NCBI RefSeq assembly: GCF_014647655.1
Contig: NZ_BMPP01000013.1
Coordinates: 1 to 64,000 of the forward strand
Reading direction: 5' to 3'
Length of the DNA stretch: 64,000 bases
Origin: Deinococcus malanensis
GTDB taxonomy: Bacteria > Deinococcota > Deinococci > Deinococcales > Deinococcaceae
Position 1 is the stretch's first letter. Each line of letters opens with the position of its first letter. The notes under the pieces were generated by a model. That model did not search any database. It was not told the DNA's origin and saw nothing but the letters and a program-made list of their open reading frames with translations. A program made the position numbers and the translations under genes. Positions 45,270-55,753 of this stretch are shown in pieces.

Positions 45270-46367
45270 ATGACCAGCAACTCACCCCAGCACCGATCAC
45301 CTTTCATCCCCGCTTCCAGGCGTCAGCGTTTGCCCGGCCGCGCCTGTCTACTGGCGGCCCTGCTGTCGGGGGTGGCCGGCGCGTATACCGTCAGGCCGGG
45401 CGATACCCTCTTCGGCCTTGCCCGGGCCCACGGCACCACTGTGGCCGAGCTGCTGCGCCTCAATGACCTGACAGGCACGACCCTCGAAGTGGGGCAGACC
45501 CTGCGGCTGCCCGGGGAGAGCACCAGTAGTTCACCAGTCCCTGCGGCTGCCGGAGCCACGATTGCGGGCCTGAACGTGACCGCGCCGGCGACCCTGAAGA
45601 TGGGCGACGCCTTCGTGGTGCGCCTCAGTGGTCCGCGCGCGGGGCAGGCCGTGGTCCGCTTTCCCAGCGAGACCGGCGAGGATGTGCGGCAGCCCGCTGA
45701 GGTGCTCACGCCGATCGCAGTGGGAAATGAGTTCATCGTACTGGGGCGGGTGGTCCTCGGAAAAACGACGCCAGTGGAGTATGAGGTCCAGATCGGCCAG
45801 GAGATTGTCCGGCGCAGCATTCCAGTCGGTGGGCTTGGCCAGCGGATTCAGCGGCTGAAGTTGCCCCCGAGCGTCACCAACAAGCTCAAGGACCCCGCCC
45901 ACAAAGCCGAGGACGCCGCCGTGGAGCAGACGTACACAAGGCGCACCGCCCCCGTCTGGTCCAAGCCCTTTCAGGAGGCAGTGAAGATCCGTGCCCAGAG
46001 CAGCGCGTTCGGACAGCCCCGCACCTATGTGGTCGGTGGACCGGTGCAGTTTCACTACGGCACGGATTACCCTGCGCCGGCAGGAACGCCGGTGAGTGCA
46101 GTCAACGACGGAATGGTGGTCATGGCGGGGATGTACCCGGTCCGTGGAGGACTGGTGGTGATCGACCACGGCGCCGGGCTGTCGAGCATGTATTTTCATC
46201 AGCGCCGCGTGGTGGTTCAGGTCGGGCAGAAAGTCGTGCGTGGTCAGAAAATCGGTGAGGTGGGCAGCACCGGCCTGAGCACCGGGGCGCACCTTCATCT
46301 GGAGATGCGGCTCCGGGGAGAAGGAACCGATCCGGCGGCCTGGATCAATCGCCTCTGGCCAAGGTAG
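45270..46367 (+). CDS. LysM-M23 peptidoglycan endopeptidase
   Basis: 365 aa, exported (ACLLAALLSGVAGAYT signal region). Residues about 35-80 are a LysM module (YTVRPGDTLFGLARAHGTTVAELLRLN). A beta-rich linker domain follows, then the M23/lysostaphin-type metallopeptidase: FHYGTDYPAPAGTPV with HxGxD, and HLHLEMR with the HxH. All three zinc ligands are present, so it should be active rather than an EnvC/NlpD-type activator. It cuts peptide cross-links of the cell wall; Deinococcus has ornithine-Gly2 bridges, a Gly-containing target. AGGAGG precedes the ATG. A bidirectional terminator lies behind. Confidence 0.9.
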   Translation: MTSNSPQHRSPFIPASRRQRLPGRACLLAALLSGVAGAYTVRPGDTLFGLARAHGTTVAELLRLNDLTGTTLEVGQTLRLPGESTSSSPVPAAAGATIAGLNVTAPATLKMGDAFVVRLSGPRAGQAVVRFPSETGEDVRQPAEVLTPIAVGNEFIVLGRVVLGKTTPVEYEVQIGQEIVRRSIPVGGLGQRIQRLKLPPSVTNKLKDPAHKAEDAAVEQTYTRRTAPVWSKPFQEAVKIRAQSSAFGQPRTYVVGGPVQFHYGTDYPAPAGTPVSAVNDGMVVMAGMYPVRGGLVVIDHGAGLSSMYFHQRRVVVQVGQKVVRGQKIGEVGSTGLSTGAHLHLEMRLRGEGTDPAAWINRLWPR

Positions 46368-46377
46368 GGCTGCAAAA

Positions 46378-46407
46378 CAGAGGACACCTCTTCGGAAGTG
46401 TCCTCTG
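46378..46407. terminator. Bidirectional terminator between M23 gene and csoR
   Basis: CAGAGGACAC and GTGTCCTCTG perfect arms with a 10-nt loop carrying TTCGG, between convergent genes. Confidence 0.7.
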
Positions 46408-46426
46408 CTGCTGTGTTCAGGTGCGC

Positions 46427-46750
46427 TCAGGTGTACTTGAGGGCTTCCATCAGTTCTTCGACAATCTCGACACTGTCGCCCCGGGTGGAGGCGGTGGCGA
46501 CGTGCGCTTCAAGGTGGCCACGAAGTACAACCTCGCCAGCCCCACTCAGTGCGCCCTGCACGGCCTTGAGTTGCCGCAGGACGTCCACGCAGTACGCGTC
46601 GTCCTTTTCCAGCATGGCCACGATGCTGTCAAGGTGGCCCCGGGCGATCTTCAGGCGGCGTGCGGCACGTTTGCGGGAATCCTCGGGCATACACAGGTGC
46701 CCGGCCGCCGGCGGGTGACAGGCGGCGGCTTTGTCCTTCGCGACCGTCAC
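46427..46750 (-). CDS. csoR: CsoR-family copper-sensing repressor
   Basis: 107 aa. The all-helical DUF156 fold is seen in RLKIARGHLDSIVAMLEKDDAYCVDVLRQLKAVQGALSGAGEVVLRGHLEAHV. Copper ligands are C54, H79 and H83, the Cys-His-His set described for Thermus thermophilus CsoR, rather than the Cys-His-Cys of Mycobacterium. The N-terminal 20 residues add a Cys/His-rich stretch (CHPPAAGHLC) that may hold extra metal. GTG start, immediately after the copZ stop (TAA-C-GTG). When apo it should repress the divergent copZ-csoR and copA transcripts through two operators found here, and let go on Cu(I) binding. Confidence 0.88.
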   Translation of the reverse strand: MTVAKDKAAACHPPAAGHLCMPEDSRKRAARRLKIARGHLDSIVAMLEKDDAYCVDVLRQLKAVQGALSGAGEVVLRGHLEAHVATASTRGDSVEIVEELMEALKYT

Positions 46751-46751
46751 G

Positions 46752-46955
46752 TTACTGACGGACCTGGGCGCCGTATCCTTCTTCAGTGACGGCCGCGATC
46801 AGGGCCTGGGCATCGGCGTTGCCTTCCACGGCCGCGGTGCCACCTTTCAGGTCGACGCGAACGTCCTCGACTCCGGGGACGTCCTTGAGGGCGTTCTTTA
46901 CGGCGGTTTCGCAGTGTCCGCAGGTCATTCCGCTCACGATCAGTTCAGTCGTCAT
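46752..46955 (-). CDS. copZ: CopZ-like copper chaperone
   Basis: 67 aa, a single HMA domain: MTTELIVSGMTCGHCETAVKNAL with the Cu-binding C12/C15. It should carry Cu(I) to the CopA N-terminal domains. The start is fixed by TACCCT 6 nt upstream (leaderless) and TTGACA at 17 nt spacing. The longer frame to 47030 crosses this promoter and is rejected. It heads the copZ-csoR operon. Confidence 0.9.
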   Translation of the reverse strand: MTTELIVSGMTCGHCETAVKNALKDVPGVEDVRVDLKGGTAAVEGNADAQALIAAVTEEGYGAQVRQ

Positions 46956-46961
46956 GTCATT

Positions 46962-46990
46962 AGGGTAGACCCCCGCAGGGGGGATGTCAA
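46962..46990 (-). promoter_or_regulatory. copZ promoter with CsoR-like operator in the spacer
   Basis: TTGACA (46985-46990), 17-nt spacer, TACCCT (46962-46967), 6 nt, ATG, all on the minus strand. The spacer is almost filled by CCCCC-GCA-GGGGG, a G-tract/C-tract palindrome as in CsoR operators, so repressor and polymerase would compete. Confidence 0.75.
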
Positions 46991-47032
46991 GCTGAAGCTT
47001 TGATCGCGGGCCGAATATGCAACCTGCCACGC

Positions 47033-47087
47033 TTGCTGATCGGATTCAATTGACGTATGCTTTTCCTGTACCCCCCGGAGGGGGATA
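47033..47087 (+). promoter_or_regulatory. copA promoter and CsoR-like operator
   Basis: TTGCTG (47033-47038), 17 nt, TATGCT (47056-47061), then TACCCCCCGGAGGGGGATA (47069-47087), a near-palindrome of the CsoR type placed at about +1, just before the AGGAGAGGCC ribosome site of copA. Confidence 0.75.
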
Positions 47088-47096
47088 GGAGAGGCC

Positions 47097-49604
<2,508 letters not shown>

Positions 49605-49657
49605 ATCACGACCGGGGGTGTCATGCCCCCGGCGTATGTGCAAGAAAGGACACCCTG

Positions 49658-50068
49658 ATGACGAAACTGACTGTAGGCCCCTGGATTGCCGCTCAAAAAC
49701 TGCCCAGCCGTGATGTGGCCCGCGACCGCCACGCATTCCTCGAGCGGGTCCGGGTCCGCGAGGAAAGCCAGAACGTGGCCGGATTTCCCCTGGTCGGGCT
49801 GGGAGGCAGCTGTGGCAAGCCCTGCTTCCAGCTCCCGTATGTTCTGACCTGGACCGACCAGAACACCCACGGCCTCGAACAGGTGGCCGAAAGATTCGGC
49901 TGTTATGTGGAATACGGCGTGTATCCGCACCTTAAACTCCACGAGAACGATCAGGAAGTCGCGGCGGTTCAGGACTGGACGACCTTTGCCATGGTTTACC
50001 TGAGGCCTGGGTACGAGCGTGCCCAGGAACTCCTCGTGGACCTCGCTGAAACGCTGCGACCAGCGTAA
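49658..50068 (+). CDS. Hypothetical protein in the copper cluster, 136 aa
   Basis: Not recognised. AGAAAGGAC lies before the ATG, 53 nt after copA. The product is soluble with CxxxC-like spacing in GGSCGKPCFQLPY and a third Cys in FGCYVEYG. The C-terminal half is beta/alpha (EYGVYPHLKLHENDQEV, then a helix). Being downstream of copA without a separate terminator it is probably co-induced by copper. Whether it binds copper cannot be told from sequence. Confidence 0.6.
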   Translation: MTKLTVGPWIAAQKLPSRDVARDRHAFLERVRVREESQNVAGFPLVGLGGSCGKPCFQLPYVLTWTDQNTHGLEQVAERFGCYVEYGVYPHLKLHENDQEVAAVQDWTTFAMVYLRPGYERAQELLVDLAETLRPA

Positions 50069-50083
50069 GGAGCAGGGACCGCC

Positions 50084-50113
50084 GCCGGCCCCGCCTGTTG
50101 GTGAGGCGGCCGG
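50084..50113. terminator. Hairpin between the 136-aa and 37-aa genes
   Basis: GCCGGCC-CCGCC and GGCGG-CCGGC arms with a ~9-nt loop, without a T-run: an attenuator or stabilising hairpin, possibly reducing read-through to the small downstream gene. Confidence 0.4.
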
Positions 50114-50131
50114 CTTCCTGTTGAGGAGAGT

Positions 50132-50245
50132 ATGAAACAGAAGCTGCGGCCAGGGGGCGCTTTCTCCTGCACAGAAGCGTGCTGTGGTGCGCACCGGACC
50201 CGGCGGGCGGCAGGCTTTCATGGCCGGAAGGCCTGTTTCTCGTAA
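50132..50245 (+). CDS. Cys-rich 37-aa peptide behind copA
   Basis: A strong GAGGAG site lies 3-8 nt before the ATG. The peptide (MKQKLRPGGAFSCTEACCGA, then HRTRRAAGFHGRKACFS) has four Cys, two adjacent, two His and many Lys/Arg, with no hydrophobic leader. The Cys-x3-Cys-Cys group with His could hold Cu(I), as in small metal-binding peptides of copper operons. It lies in the same direction as copA, after the hairpin at 50084. It has no recognised family, so its reality rests on the ribosome site and composition. Confidence 0.45.
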   Translation: MKQKLRPGGAFSCTEACCGAHRTRRAAGFHGRKACFS

Positions 50246-50447
50246 GCAAAGGTTAGGGGGACATGAACCAGTGACTCAGGTAGCTGGTCGACTGCCAGGC
50301 CGAAGGACAGGCATCGGCACTATCGAAGTTCAACAGACGGTGTCTGGCCTCCAGGCATGAGACTCTTCAGGATATGTCTGACCGCAGAGGTGATCATGGG
50401 CACTGCGCCTGTTCCCGGTGGCCCGTCCCTGGATGTCGGGGGGTGAT

Positions 50448-51323
50448 ATGACGACAACGGGCCGGGACGGGGCCGGACCACCTTCCGCCAGAGCAGCGCG
50501 ACAAGTGGCCTCAGCGGGTCTCGCTCTGCTGGTGGCCGGCCTGCTCGGAGGCGGGGTGTGGTGGTACGTTCAGAAAGATCAGGTGGTCCCTGCCGCTCGC
50601 CTAGGCGGTGACTTCCATGCCTTACGTCATCTGCCGGACGGACGCCTCCTCTACGGCCAGCATGCAGGCGTGTCCATAAGCACGGATGGTGGACGCACCT
50701 GGAGTCCTGCCGACGGTTCCGGTGACGCCATGGCCCTCGCGACATCTGCACAGGGAGTGGTGATGGCCGGCCATGATGTTCTGAAAGTCAGCCGTGACGG
50801 CGCGAATAGCTGGCAGGACACCGGCTTCGGAAACCTGCCGGGCTCGGACATCCACGGTTTTGCCGTGGCGCCCGGTCTCCCAGACGTCTGGTATGCGAAT
50901 GTCGCCGGTCGGGGCCTGTACCGTACCCGGAACACCCGGGACTGGGAATTCGTCTCCCCAGCGACTGCAGGGGCGATGGCGCTCGCCGTAGGGCCCGGTT
51001 CATCTCCGCGCCTGTATGCCCTTACCATGGACGCCGGACTGGTCGTCTCGGACGACGGCACGACGTGGCAGGGCGCTGGAGGGGCGCCGCAAGCCTCCGG
51101 TGCTGGCCTGGACGTTCATCCGGTCAGTGGGAACGTGTATATCGCCGGCCCGTCCGGTGTGGCGCGCTCGGAGGACAGGGGAGCGACATGGACAACTCTG
51201 AACCTGCCGGAGGGCGCCCTGCTCGTCACGGCGGACCCCCGGGAGGAAAGGAACGTATACGCCGTGGGAGAAAGTGGACTGGTGTACCGCTCGGCCGATG
51301 GAGGGAAGACTTGGGCCAACTGA
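50448..51323 (+). CDS. Membrane-anchored beta-propeller (BNR-repeat) protein
   Basis: 291 aa. A cytoplasmic Gly/Arg-rich start is followed by one transmembrane helix (ASAGLALLVAGLLGGGVWWYV), so the rest is outside. The ectodomain has BNR/Asp-box-like repeats: SISTDGGRTWSPADG, KVSRDGANSWQDTG, YRTRNTRDWEFV, VVSDDGTTWQGAG, ARSEDRGATWTTL and YRSADGGKTWAN. These form a sialidase- or Ycf48-like propeller, usually a protein-protein platform and not a hydrolase. GGGGGTG precedes the ATG at 50448. The TTG start of the next gene overlaps its end by 13 nt. Confidence 0.78.
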   Translation: MTTTGRDGAGPPSARAARQVASAGLALLVAGLLGGGVWWYVQKDQVVPAARLGGDFHALRHLPDGRLLYGQHAGVSISTDGGRTWSPADGSGDAMALATSAQGVVMAGHDVLKVSRDGANSWQDTGFGNLPGSDIHGFAVAPGLPDVWYANVAGRGLYRTRNTRDWEFVSPATAGAMALAVGPGSSPRLYALTMDAGLVVSDDGTTWQGAGGAPQASGAGLDVHPVSGNVYIAGPSGVARSEDRGATWTTLNLPEGALLVTADPREERNVYAVGESGLVYRSADGGKTWAN

Positions 51324-52168
51324 GACCATGGGCGTGGATGGCGGCGTCGGCCGCGATCCTGACGGCGCTAGTGTTTGCCTGGCCGTCTCTGGCTCCGGCG
51401 CTGAAGGGCGTGGCACTGGACCTGTACCGCTGGAGCGGCTCCCTGAACGCTGCCGTGTCTGGTCCGGTCAATGCCTTACGCGGCCAGACAGGGACGTCTC
51501 TTCTTACGCCGTTCCTTCTGGGCCTGCTGGCCATCACCGCTCCGTGTCAGCTGTCTACAGGTGCCGCTACCCTCGCCTATGTCGCGCGGGACGGAACTGC
51601 TGCAGGCGCATGGCCACGCAGCGTGGCGTTCGTCCTGGCGCGCCTGCTGGTCTACCTGCTCCTCGGTGCGGTGGCAGTGGCCGCCTTTGGTGGCACCATG
51701 CAGGCTCCGGGGACATTTTTTACGGGAGTCCGGCGGGTGCTCGGCCCGCTGATGCTCCTGGTCGGACTGGTCATGGTGGGAGTCCTTCGCCCTCGATTCT
51801 CGGTGGGCTCCCGCTTTGCCGGGTGGCTGGAGTCTCATGCCCGCGCGCGACATGGGACGGCAGGTGCGTTCGCGCTCGGCCTGGCATTCAGTTTTGCGTT
51901 CTGCCCCACCTTGTTCCTGCTGTATTTCGGCCTGACCCTGCCCATGGCGCTCACCGCACCCCTTGGCCTGCTGTACCCGGTGGCGTTCGTGCTGGGGATG
52001 ATGCTTCCGCTGCTCGTCGTGGTTGCGTTTCTGTCCACCCGTGGTGCGGGGCAACCACGCGGGTTGCTGGGCGGCCTGAGGCGTTTCCACCGCCTCGCCA
52101 CGCCGTTGGCCGGCTCAGTATTGGTGCTGGCTGGCGTGTACGACACTTTCCTTTACTGGTTGCTCTGA
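51311..52168 (+). CDS. CcdA/DsbD-like membrane protein
   Basis: 285 aa. The TTG at 51311 has GGAGGG 5-10 nt upstream and overlaps the propeller gene; the next candidate, ATG 51338, has no ribosome site. Six or more transmembrane helices include paired Cys in LLAITAPCQLSTGAATLAYVA and FSFAFCPTLFLLYFGL, the arrangement of CcdA/DsbD-beta proteins that pass electrons across the membrane for cytochrome c maturation or metal-handling thiols. The C-terminus has another pair of helices and a short Gly-rich loop. The translational overlap suggests the beta-propeller protein is its partner. Substrate unknown. Confidence 0.75.
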   Translation: MGQLRPWAWMAASAAILTALVFAWPSLAPALKGVALDLYRWSGSLNAAVSGPVNALRGQTGTSLLTPFLLGLLAITAPCQLSTGAATLAYVARDGTAAGAWPRSVAFVLARLLVYLLLGAVAVAAFGGTMQAPGTFFTGVRRVLGPLMLLVGLVMVGVLRPRFSVGSRFAGWLESHARARHGTAGAFALGLAFSFAFCPTLFLLYFGLTLPMALTAPLGLLYPVAFVLGMMLPLLVVVAFLSTRGAGQPRGLLGGLRRFHRLATPLAGSVLVLAGVYDTFLYWLL

Positions 52169-52482
52169 CGCTGGACAGGGACTGGTGGTGACGAAGGGGC
52201 AGATGAAGGCGGTGCTCAGTGACCACTCTTTCAACCAGCGACCGGATAGAGCAGGTAAAAGGCGTCTAGGACACAGTTCCTGCCTTTCATTCAGCCATGA
52301 CCGGGTGCGTCACAATAGCCGGAGATGGAGCAGACGTATCTTTCCGGGTTTCCGATCGGCGGTCATGTTCGGGTGCTGGGCCTGATCTGTAACGTCGTGG
52401 ATTCCAGCCGCGAGAGGGCAGGGGAGGCGGTGGCGTCCGCGCACGATGGTCAGTGCCTCCACGACCTGAGAAAGCGACCGGC
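52169..52482. other. Intergenic, no gene recognised
   Basis: No supported frame. It includes a low-complexity purine-rich part (52420-52450) but no promoter that could be fixed. Confidence 0.35.
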
Positions 52483-53718
52483 ATGACAGGAGTACGTACC
52501 GAACGGCAGAAGGCTGTCGACAAAGCGGTCAAAGTGTTCAGACAGGGGGTTTCGACTCCACACTCCGGAGAAAAGCGCAAGTGCCTTCACGTACTGCTGC
52601 GCCTGGTCGAGACTCATCAGGTCGTGCTGTCGGAGCTCGACCCGTCCCTGCCGCGGCGCTGGGACATGGAGCTTCTGAAAATCAGAATCGGGCTGGCAGC
52701 CCCGCCCGACCCGTCGCCGGAATCGTCCAGCAGGACAGGGCAGCACCATCGGCCGGGACCAGGAGCGTCAGGACCACGTGCGTCACGTGAACACAGGGCG
52801 GCCCACAATGAGTCAGGCCACCCGGGTGCAGCCGTCGACTTTGAGGTGCTGCTGTTCCAGCACCTGGAAGGGGCCGTGCGCAAGCGGCTGCTGCACGGCC
52901 CCCGGTTCAGTCAGGGGCTTCTGCAGGCGGTCGCCGGAACCAGCGCATACCCACGTCTGCTGGCGGAGGCGCACGCGCTTGATGTCTCGAACATCGGTGT
53001 CGGCCTTGGTGACCAGGCCCTGATGCAGTGGCTCGACCGCATTCTGTCCCGTCAGGGTTCCCGTGTGAAATGCAGGCAGGTGACGCAGACGCTGTTCGAT
53101 GATCTGGTGTCGTACTGCCGCTTCGAGTATGTGACCCATACCCACGAACACCGGCGGGCCGCGCAGCGTGAGAAAGCCCAGGAGGAGCAGCGCCGGATCG
53201 AGGAGATCAGGCGTCAGGCTGCCGAAGCGCGCCGTGACCGGGAACGCAAGGCCGCCAGGGAGCGCCGCAAGGAAGAAGAAGCGCGGCGCAAACGCGACGA
53301 TGAGGCCGACAGGCAGCGGGCGCAGCACTCCTGGTACTCCAGTAGTGAGACAGCGGGACCAGCCGCCGGGGCGCACGATACGCCCGATGAAGCGGTGGCC
53401 CACGCCGAAACGTTTCAGCACCTTTCGGAAGCCCGACTTTACCTGACGGTCGCCAGACAGCAGGCAGGCACACGGGGCAGTGTGCGGTCGTTTACCCGCA
53501 ACGGTCACTTTGTCGTGGAATTGAGCGGCCCCGCTGCCCTGAAGGACGCCGTTGACCTCGCCTACCACAGGGTGTGGTCCGACCTTCAGAGGAATGCGGA
53601 GACGATCCGCTCCGAGGCGGCGTGGGTACGGGACGAGGCCATCCGGCGGGCAGAATCCGTCTACGCCGAGCAGTGCGAGCAGGCCTTCTGGGCTGCGGTG
53701 GACCGGTACACGTCGTGA
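52483..53718 (+). CDS. Hypothetical protein with long charged coiled coil, 411 aa
   Basis: Not recognised. Start uncertain: ATG 52483 is used; an in-frame GTG at 52453 is possible. An N-terminal region with an unstructured stretch (PPDPSPESSSRTGQHHRPGPGAS) is followed by a helical domain (VDFEVLLFQHLEGAVRKRLL ... ALMQWLDRILSRQG). Residues about 225-285 are a strongly charged Arg/Glu coiled coil (EKAQEEQRRIEEIRRQAAEARRDRERKAARERRKEEEARRKR). A C-terminal alpha/beta segment follows (FTRNGHFVVELSGPAALKDAVDLAYHRV). Cytosolic and possibly structural or DNA/RNA-associated; nothing in the neighbourhood tells its role. Confidence 0.6.
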   Translation: MTGVRTERQKAVDKAVKVFRQGVSTPHSGEKRKCLHVLLRLVETHQVVLSELDPSLPRRWDMELLKIRIGLAAPPDPSPESSSRTGQHHRPGPGASGPRASREHRAAHNESGHPGAAVDFEVLLFQHLEGAVRKRLLHGPRFSQGLLQAVAGTSAYPRLLAEAHALDVSNIGVGLGDQALMQWLDRILSRQGSRVKCRQVTQTLFDDLVSYCRFEYVTHTHEHRRAAQREKAQEEQRRIEEIRRQAAEARRDRERKAARERRKEEEARRKRDDEADRQRAQHSWYSSSETAGPAAGAHDTPDEAVAHAETFQHLSEARLYLTVARQQAGTRGSVRSFTRNGHFVVELSGPAALKDAVDLAYHRVWSDLQRNAETIRSEAAWVRDEAIRRAESVYAEQCEQAFWAAVDRYTS

Positions 53719-53932
53719 CGAGGGAGTCCTGTGTACGGCCGCGTGTCGTGAGAGCGAGGTGTCCGGGGCGCTGCATACGGCTGACATCATGATGTGAGAG
53801 GCCGGGATGCCTTCTGCCTTTCGAACGGATCACCCCATAAGCCGGCGGGCCAGAATGCGACGACGGTCTGAGACCTGCGACGTGTCTTCCCTAAGGCCGG
53901 GATCCCGGTGACAGGTGTAGTGCAAGGCGCTC

Positions 53933-53959
53933 CACTGGGGGTGCCGGCCACCCCCAGTG
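53933..53959. terminator. Bidirectional terminator hairpin
   Basis: CACTGGGGGTG and CACCCCCAGTG, 11-bp perfect arms around 5 nt, between convergent genes. No T-run. Confidence 0.6.
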
Positions 53960-53986
53960 CGCGGGCCGTGGTCCGCTGCCGGTGGC

Positions 53987-55753
53987 TCAGCGTCCGGGTT
54001 CGCCGGGCTGAGGGTAAAACACCAGGGAGACCGGCAGGAACGAGCCTCCCGGTGGAACGAAGGAGAGCCGGAAGGACCTCGAAGACGTTTTCCACAGCAC
54101 CATGGGATGGTCGCCATTGGTCAGGACACCCGAGCCTGGAATCCGGATGATCTGCCGGTCCTGCCCGTCTTCCACGCTCAGGCCACCCCGGTAGGCACCG
54201 CCACGAGGGACGAAGGTCGCAACCGTGCTGTTGCCGGGCACGGTGTTCTCGACCGTGATGTCGTACTGAACACCATAATTACCACTCAGGCGCTGCGCTG
54301 CGCCGGTGGTCGCATCCACGCCGATCAGCGCCGTGTCGCTCACGCTGTCCCCGAGAGTCAGCCGAGCAGGAGAGGCTCCCAGCCTCACCGTGAGGCTGCG
54401 TACCGCCCCGGGAAACGTACCCCGCTGGTGCTGAGCGTCCGGCGGGAGGACCGGCAGGGCCCTGAGCGTCTCCTCGGTCAGCGGCCGTCCTTCCTCCAGC
54501 ATGATCACGCTGATGTCGGCTTCACCGCCGATCTGCAGGTCCATCAGGGCCGTGGCCCCCTGTCCCGAGCTGAGCGGTGGACTGGTATAGAGCGCCGTGA
54601 CCCCCGAAGTGCTGAGCTGCTGGCGTGGGCTCCCGGAGCCCGTCAGAAAATCCAGCACGCTCACCTGGCCTAGCACACTCTCCGTCCGGGTGCCGCCGGC
54701 ACTGCCCGCCCGCAGCACCTCCACGGAGACTGCGTCGCTGCGGGGTCGCGCGAGCACATACAGTCGGGCCGGCCTGGGAAGGCGGTTGATGTGGTAAGCC
54801 ACGACGCGCACCCGGCCCGACGCGCGGTCCTGATACAGGACGCCACTCTGACTGGGTGTTTCCGGAGAGTCGCTGAACAGCAGAGGAAACGAGGGCAGGG
54901 ACTGCGTGACCGGCGTCAAGGCCGGATAGGCGGGGTTGCGGGTGTCCTGAAACGTCGAGCCGACAGGTGTATGCCGGAGCGCGTATGAAAGTGGAGTGTT
55001 TACGGGCGCACCCTGCACCTTGATCAGCCGGGTGAACGGCGCACTGGCCTGACCCTTGCTGTTGGTCACCGTCAGCGAGACACGGTGTTCACCGGGGGTA
55101 AAGAAGGCCTCCTGCAGACCGTCCCATTTCCGGGCCAGATTCAGCCCGTCCGGGTCGAACGAAAAATCGGTGTAGGTGATGCGTTCCCCAGGGGCATACA
55201 CGGGCTTGTTGGTGGCAAAGCGGGCTTCTGGTAAACCGGCCATTACACGCCCGGGTGCCGAAGCGGCCGGACCCGGCGAACTGAGGGGTGACCTGGCCGG
55301 TGCTGGTGGACTGGCCACCGGGGCCTGATCTTTGGGGACAGCGATTACGGCGAGGCCGCCCCCGGGTCTGGCGACCAGCTGACCGTCCAGTGCATAGGCC
55401 AGTAGACGCGCCTCCACCAGCGGATCTCCGCTGGGCGTGACCACCAGGGCGCCTGCGTACGGCACCCCATCGATGGTCATACTGCGGTTGCTGGTCTGGA
55501 CCACCAGACGTCCTGCCTGGATCAGGCTTCCATTGACCTGCACGCTCCGGCCAAGCAGGGCCGCCGTTTCACGCAGCGGAAGCAGCAGGGCGTCCCCGAC
55601 CACCTGCGGTGGAGTGCGCAACTGTACAGGTCGGCCCGCCAGGGTCACTTCACCAGTGGGGGAGATCAGCAACTCCGGGCTGGTGGTGGCTGAGGCGGAG
55701 GCCGCAAGCATAAGCGCAAGACTCAGGGCACGAAAAGAACGGGGAAACGACAC
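53987..55753 (-). CDS. Secreted protein with copper-amine-oxidase N-terminal domain
   Basis: 588 aa. A signal peptide (FRALSLALMLAASASA) is followed by a Cu_amine_oxidN1-like domain (LAGRPVQLRTPPQVVGDALLLPLRETAALLG; VVQTSNRSMTIDGVPYAGALVV), a fold common in cell-surface proteins and not copper-dependent in itself. A Pro/Ser-rich linker leads to a PKD-like module (YAPGERITYTDFSFDPDGL ... FFTPGEHRVSLTVTNSKG). The rest is beta-rich, ending in a domain (GVQYDITVENTVPGNSTVATFVPRGGAYRGGL) that resembles uncharacterised Deinococcus surface proteins. GTG start; CATACT lies 7 nt upstream and may be a leaderless box. Likely an envelope protein; function unknown. Confidence 0.75.
   Translation of the reverse strand: MSFPRSFRALSLALMLAASASATTSPELLISPTGEVTLAGRPVQLRTPPQVVGDALLLPLRETAALLGRSVQVNGSLIQAGRLVVQTSNRSMTIDGVPYAGALVVTPSGDPLVEARLLAYALDGQLVARPGGGLAVIAVPKDQAPVASPPAPARSPLSSPGPAASAPGRVMAGLPEARFATNKPVYAPGERITYTDFSFDPDGLNLARKWDGLQEAFFTPGEHRVSLTVTNSKGQASAPFTRLIKVQGAPVNTPLSYALRHTPVGSTFQDTRNPAYPALTPVTQSLPSFPLLFSDSPETPSQSGVLYQDRASGRVRVVAYHINRLPRPARLYVLARPRSDAVSVEVLRAGSAGGTRTESVLGQVSVLDFLTGSGSPRQQLSTSGVTALYTSPPLSSGQGATALMDLQIGGEADISVIMLEEGRPLTEETLRALPVLPPDAQHQRGTFPGAVRSLTVRLGASPARLTLGDSVSDTALIGVDATTGAAQRLSGNYGVQYDITVENTVPGNSTVATFVPRGGAYRGGLSVEDGQDRQIIRIPGSGVLTNGDHPMVLWKTSSRSFRLSFVPPGGSFLPVSLVFYPQPGEPGR

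Noticed and set aside
46956..47030. Longer copZ reading frame
   Set aside because: It crosses the promoter and CsoR-like operator. TACCCT 6 nt before the ATG at 46955 fixes the start.
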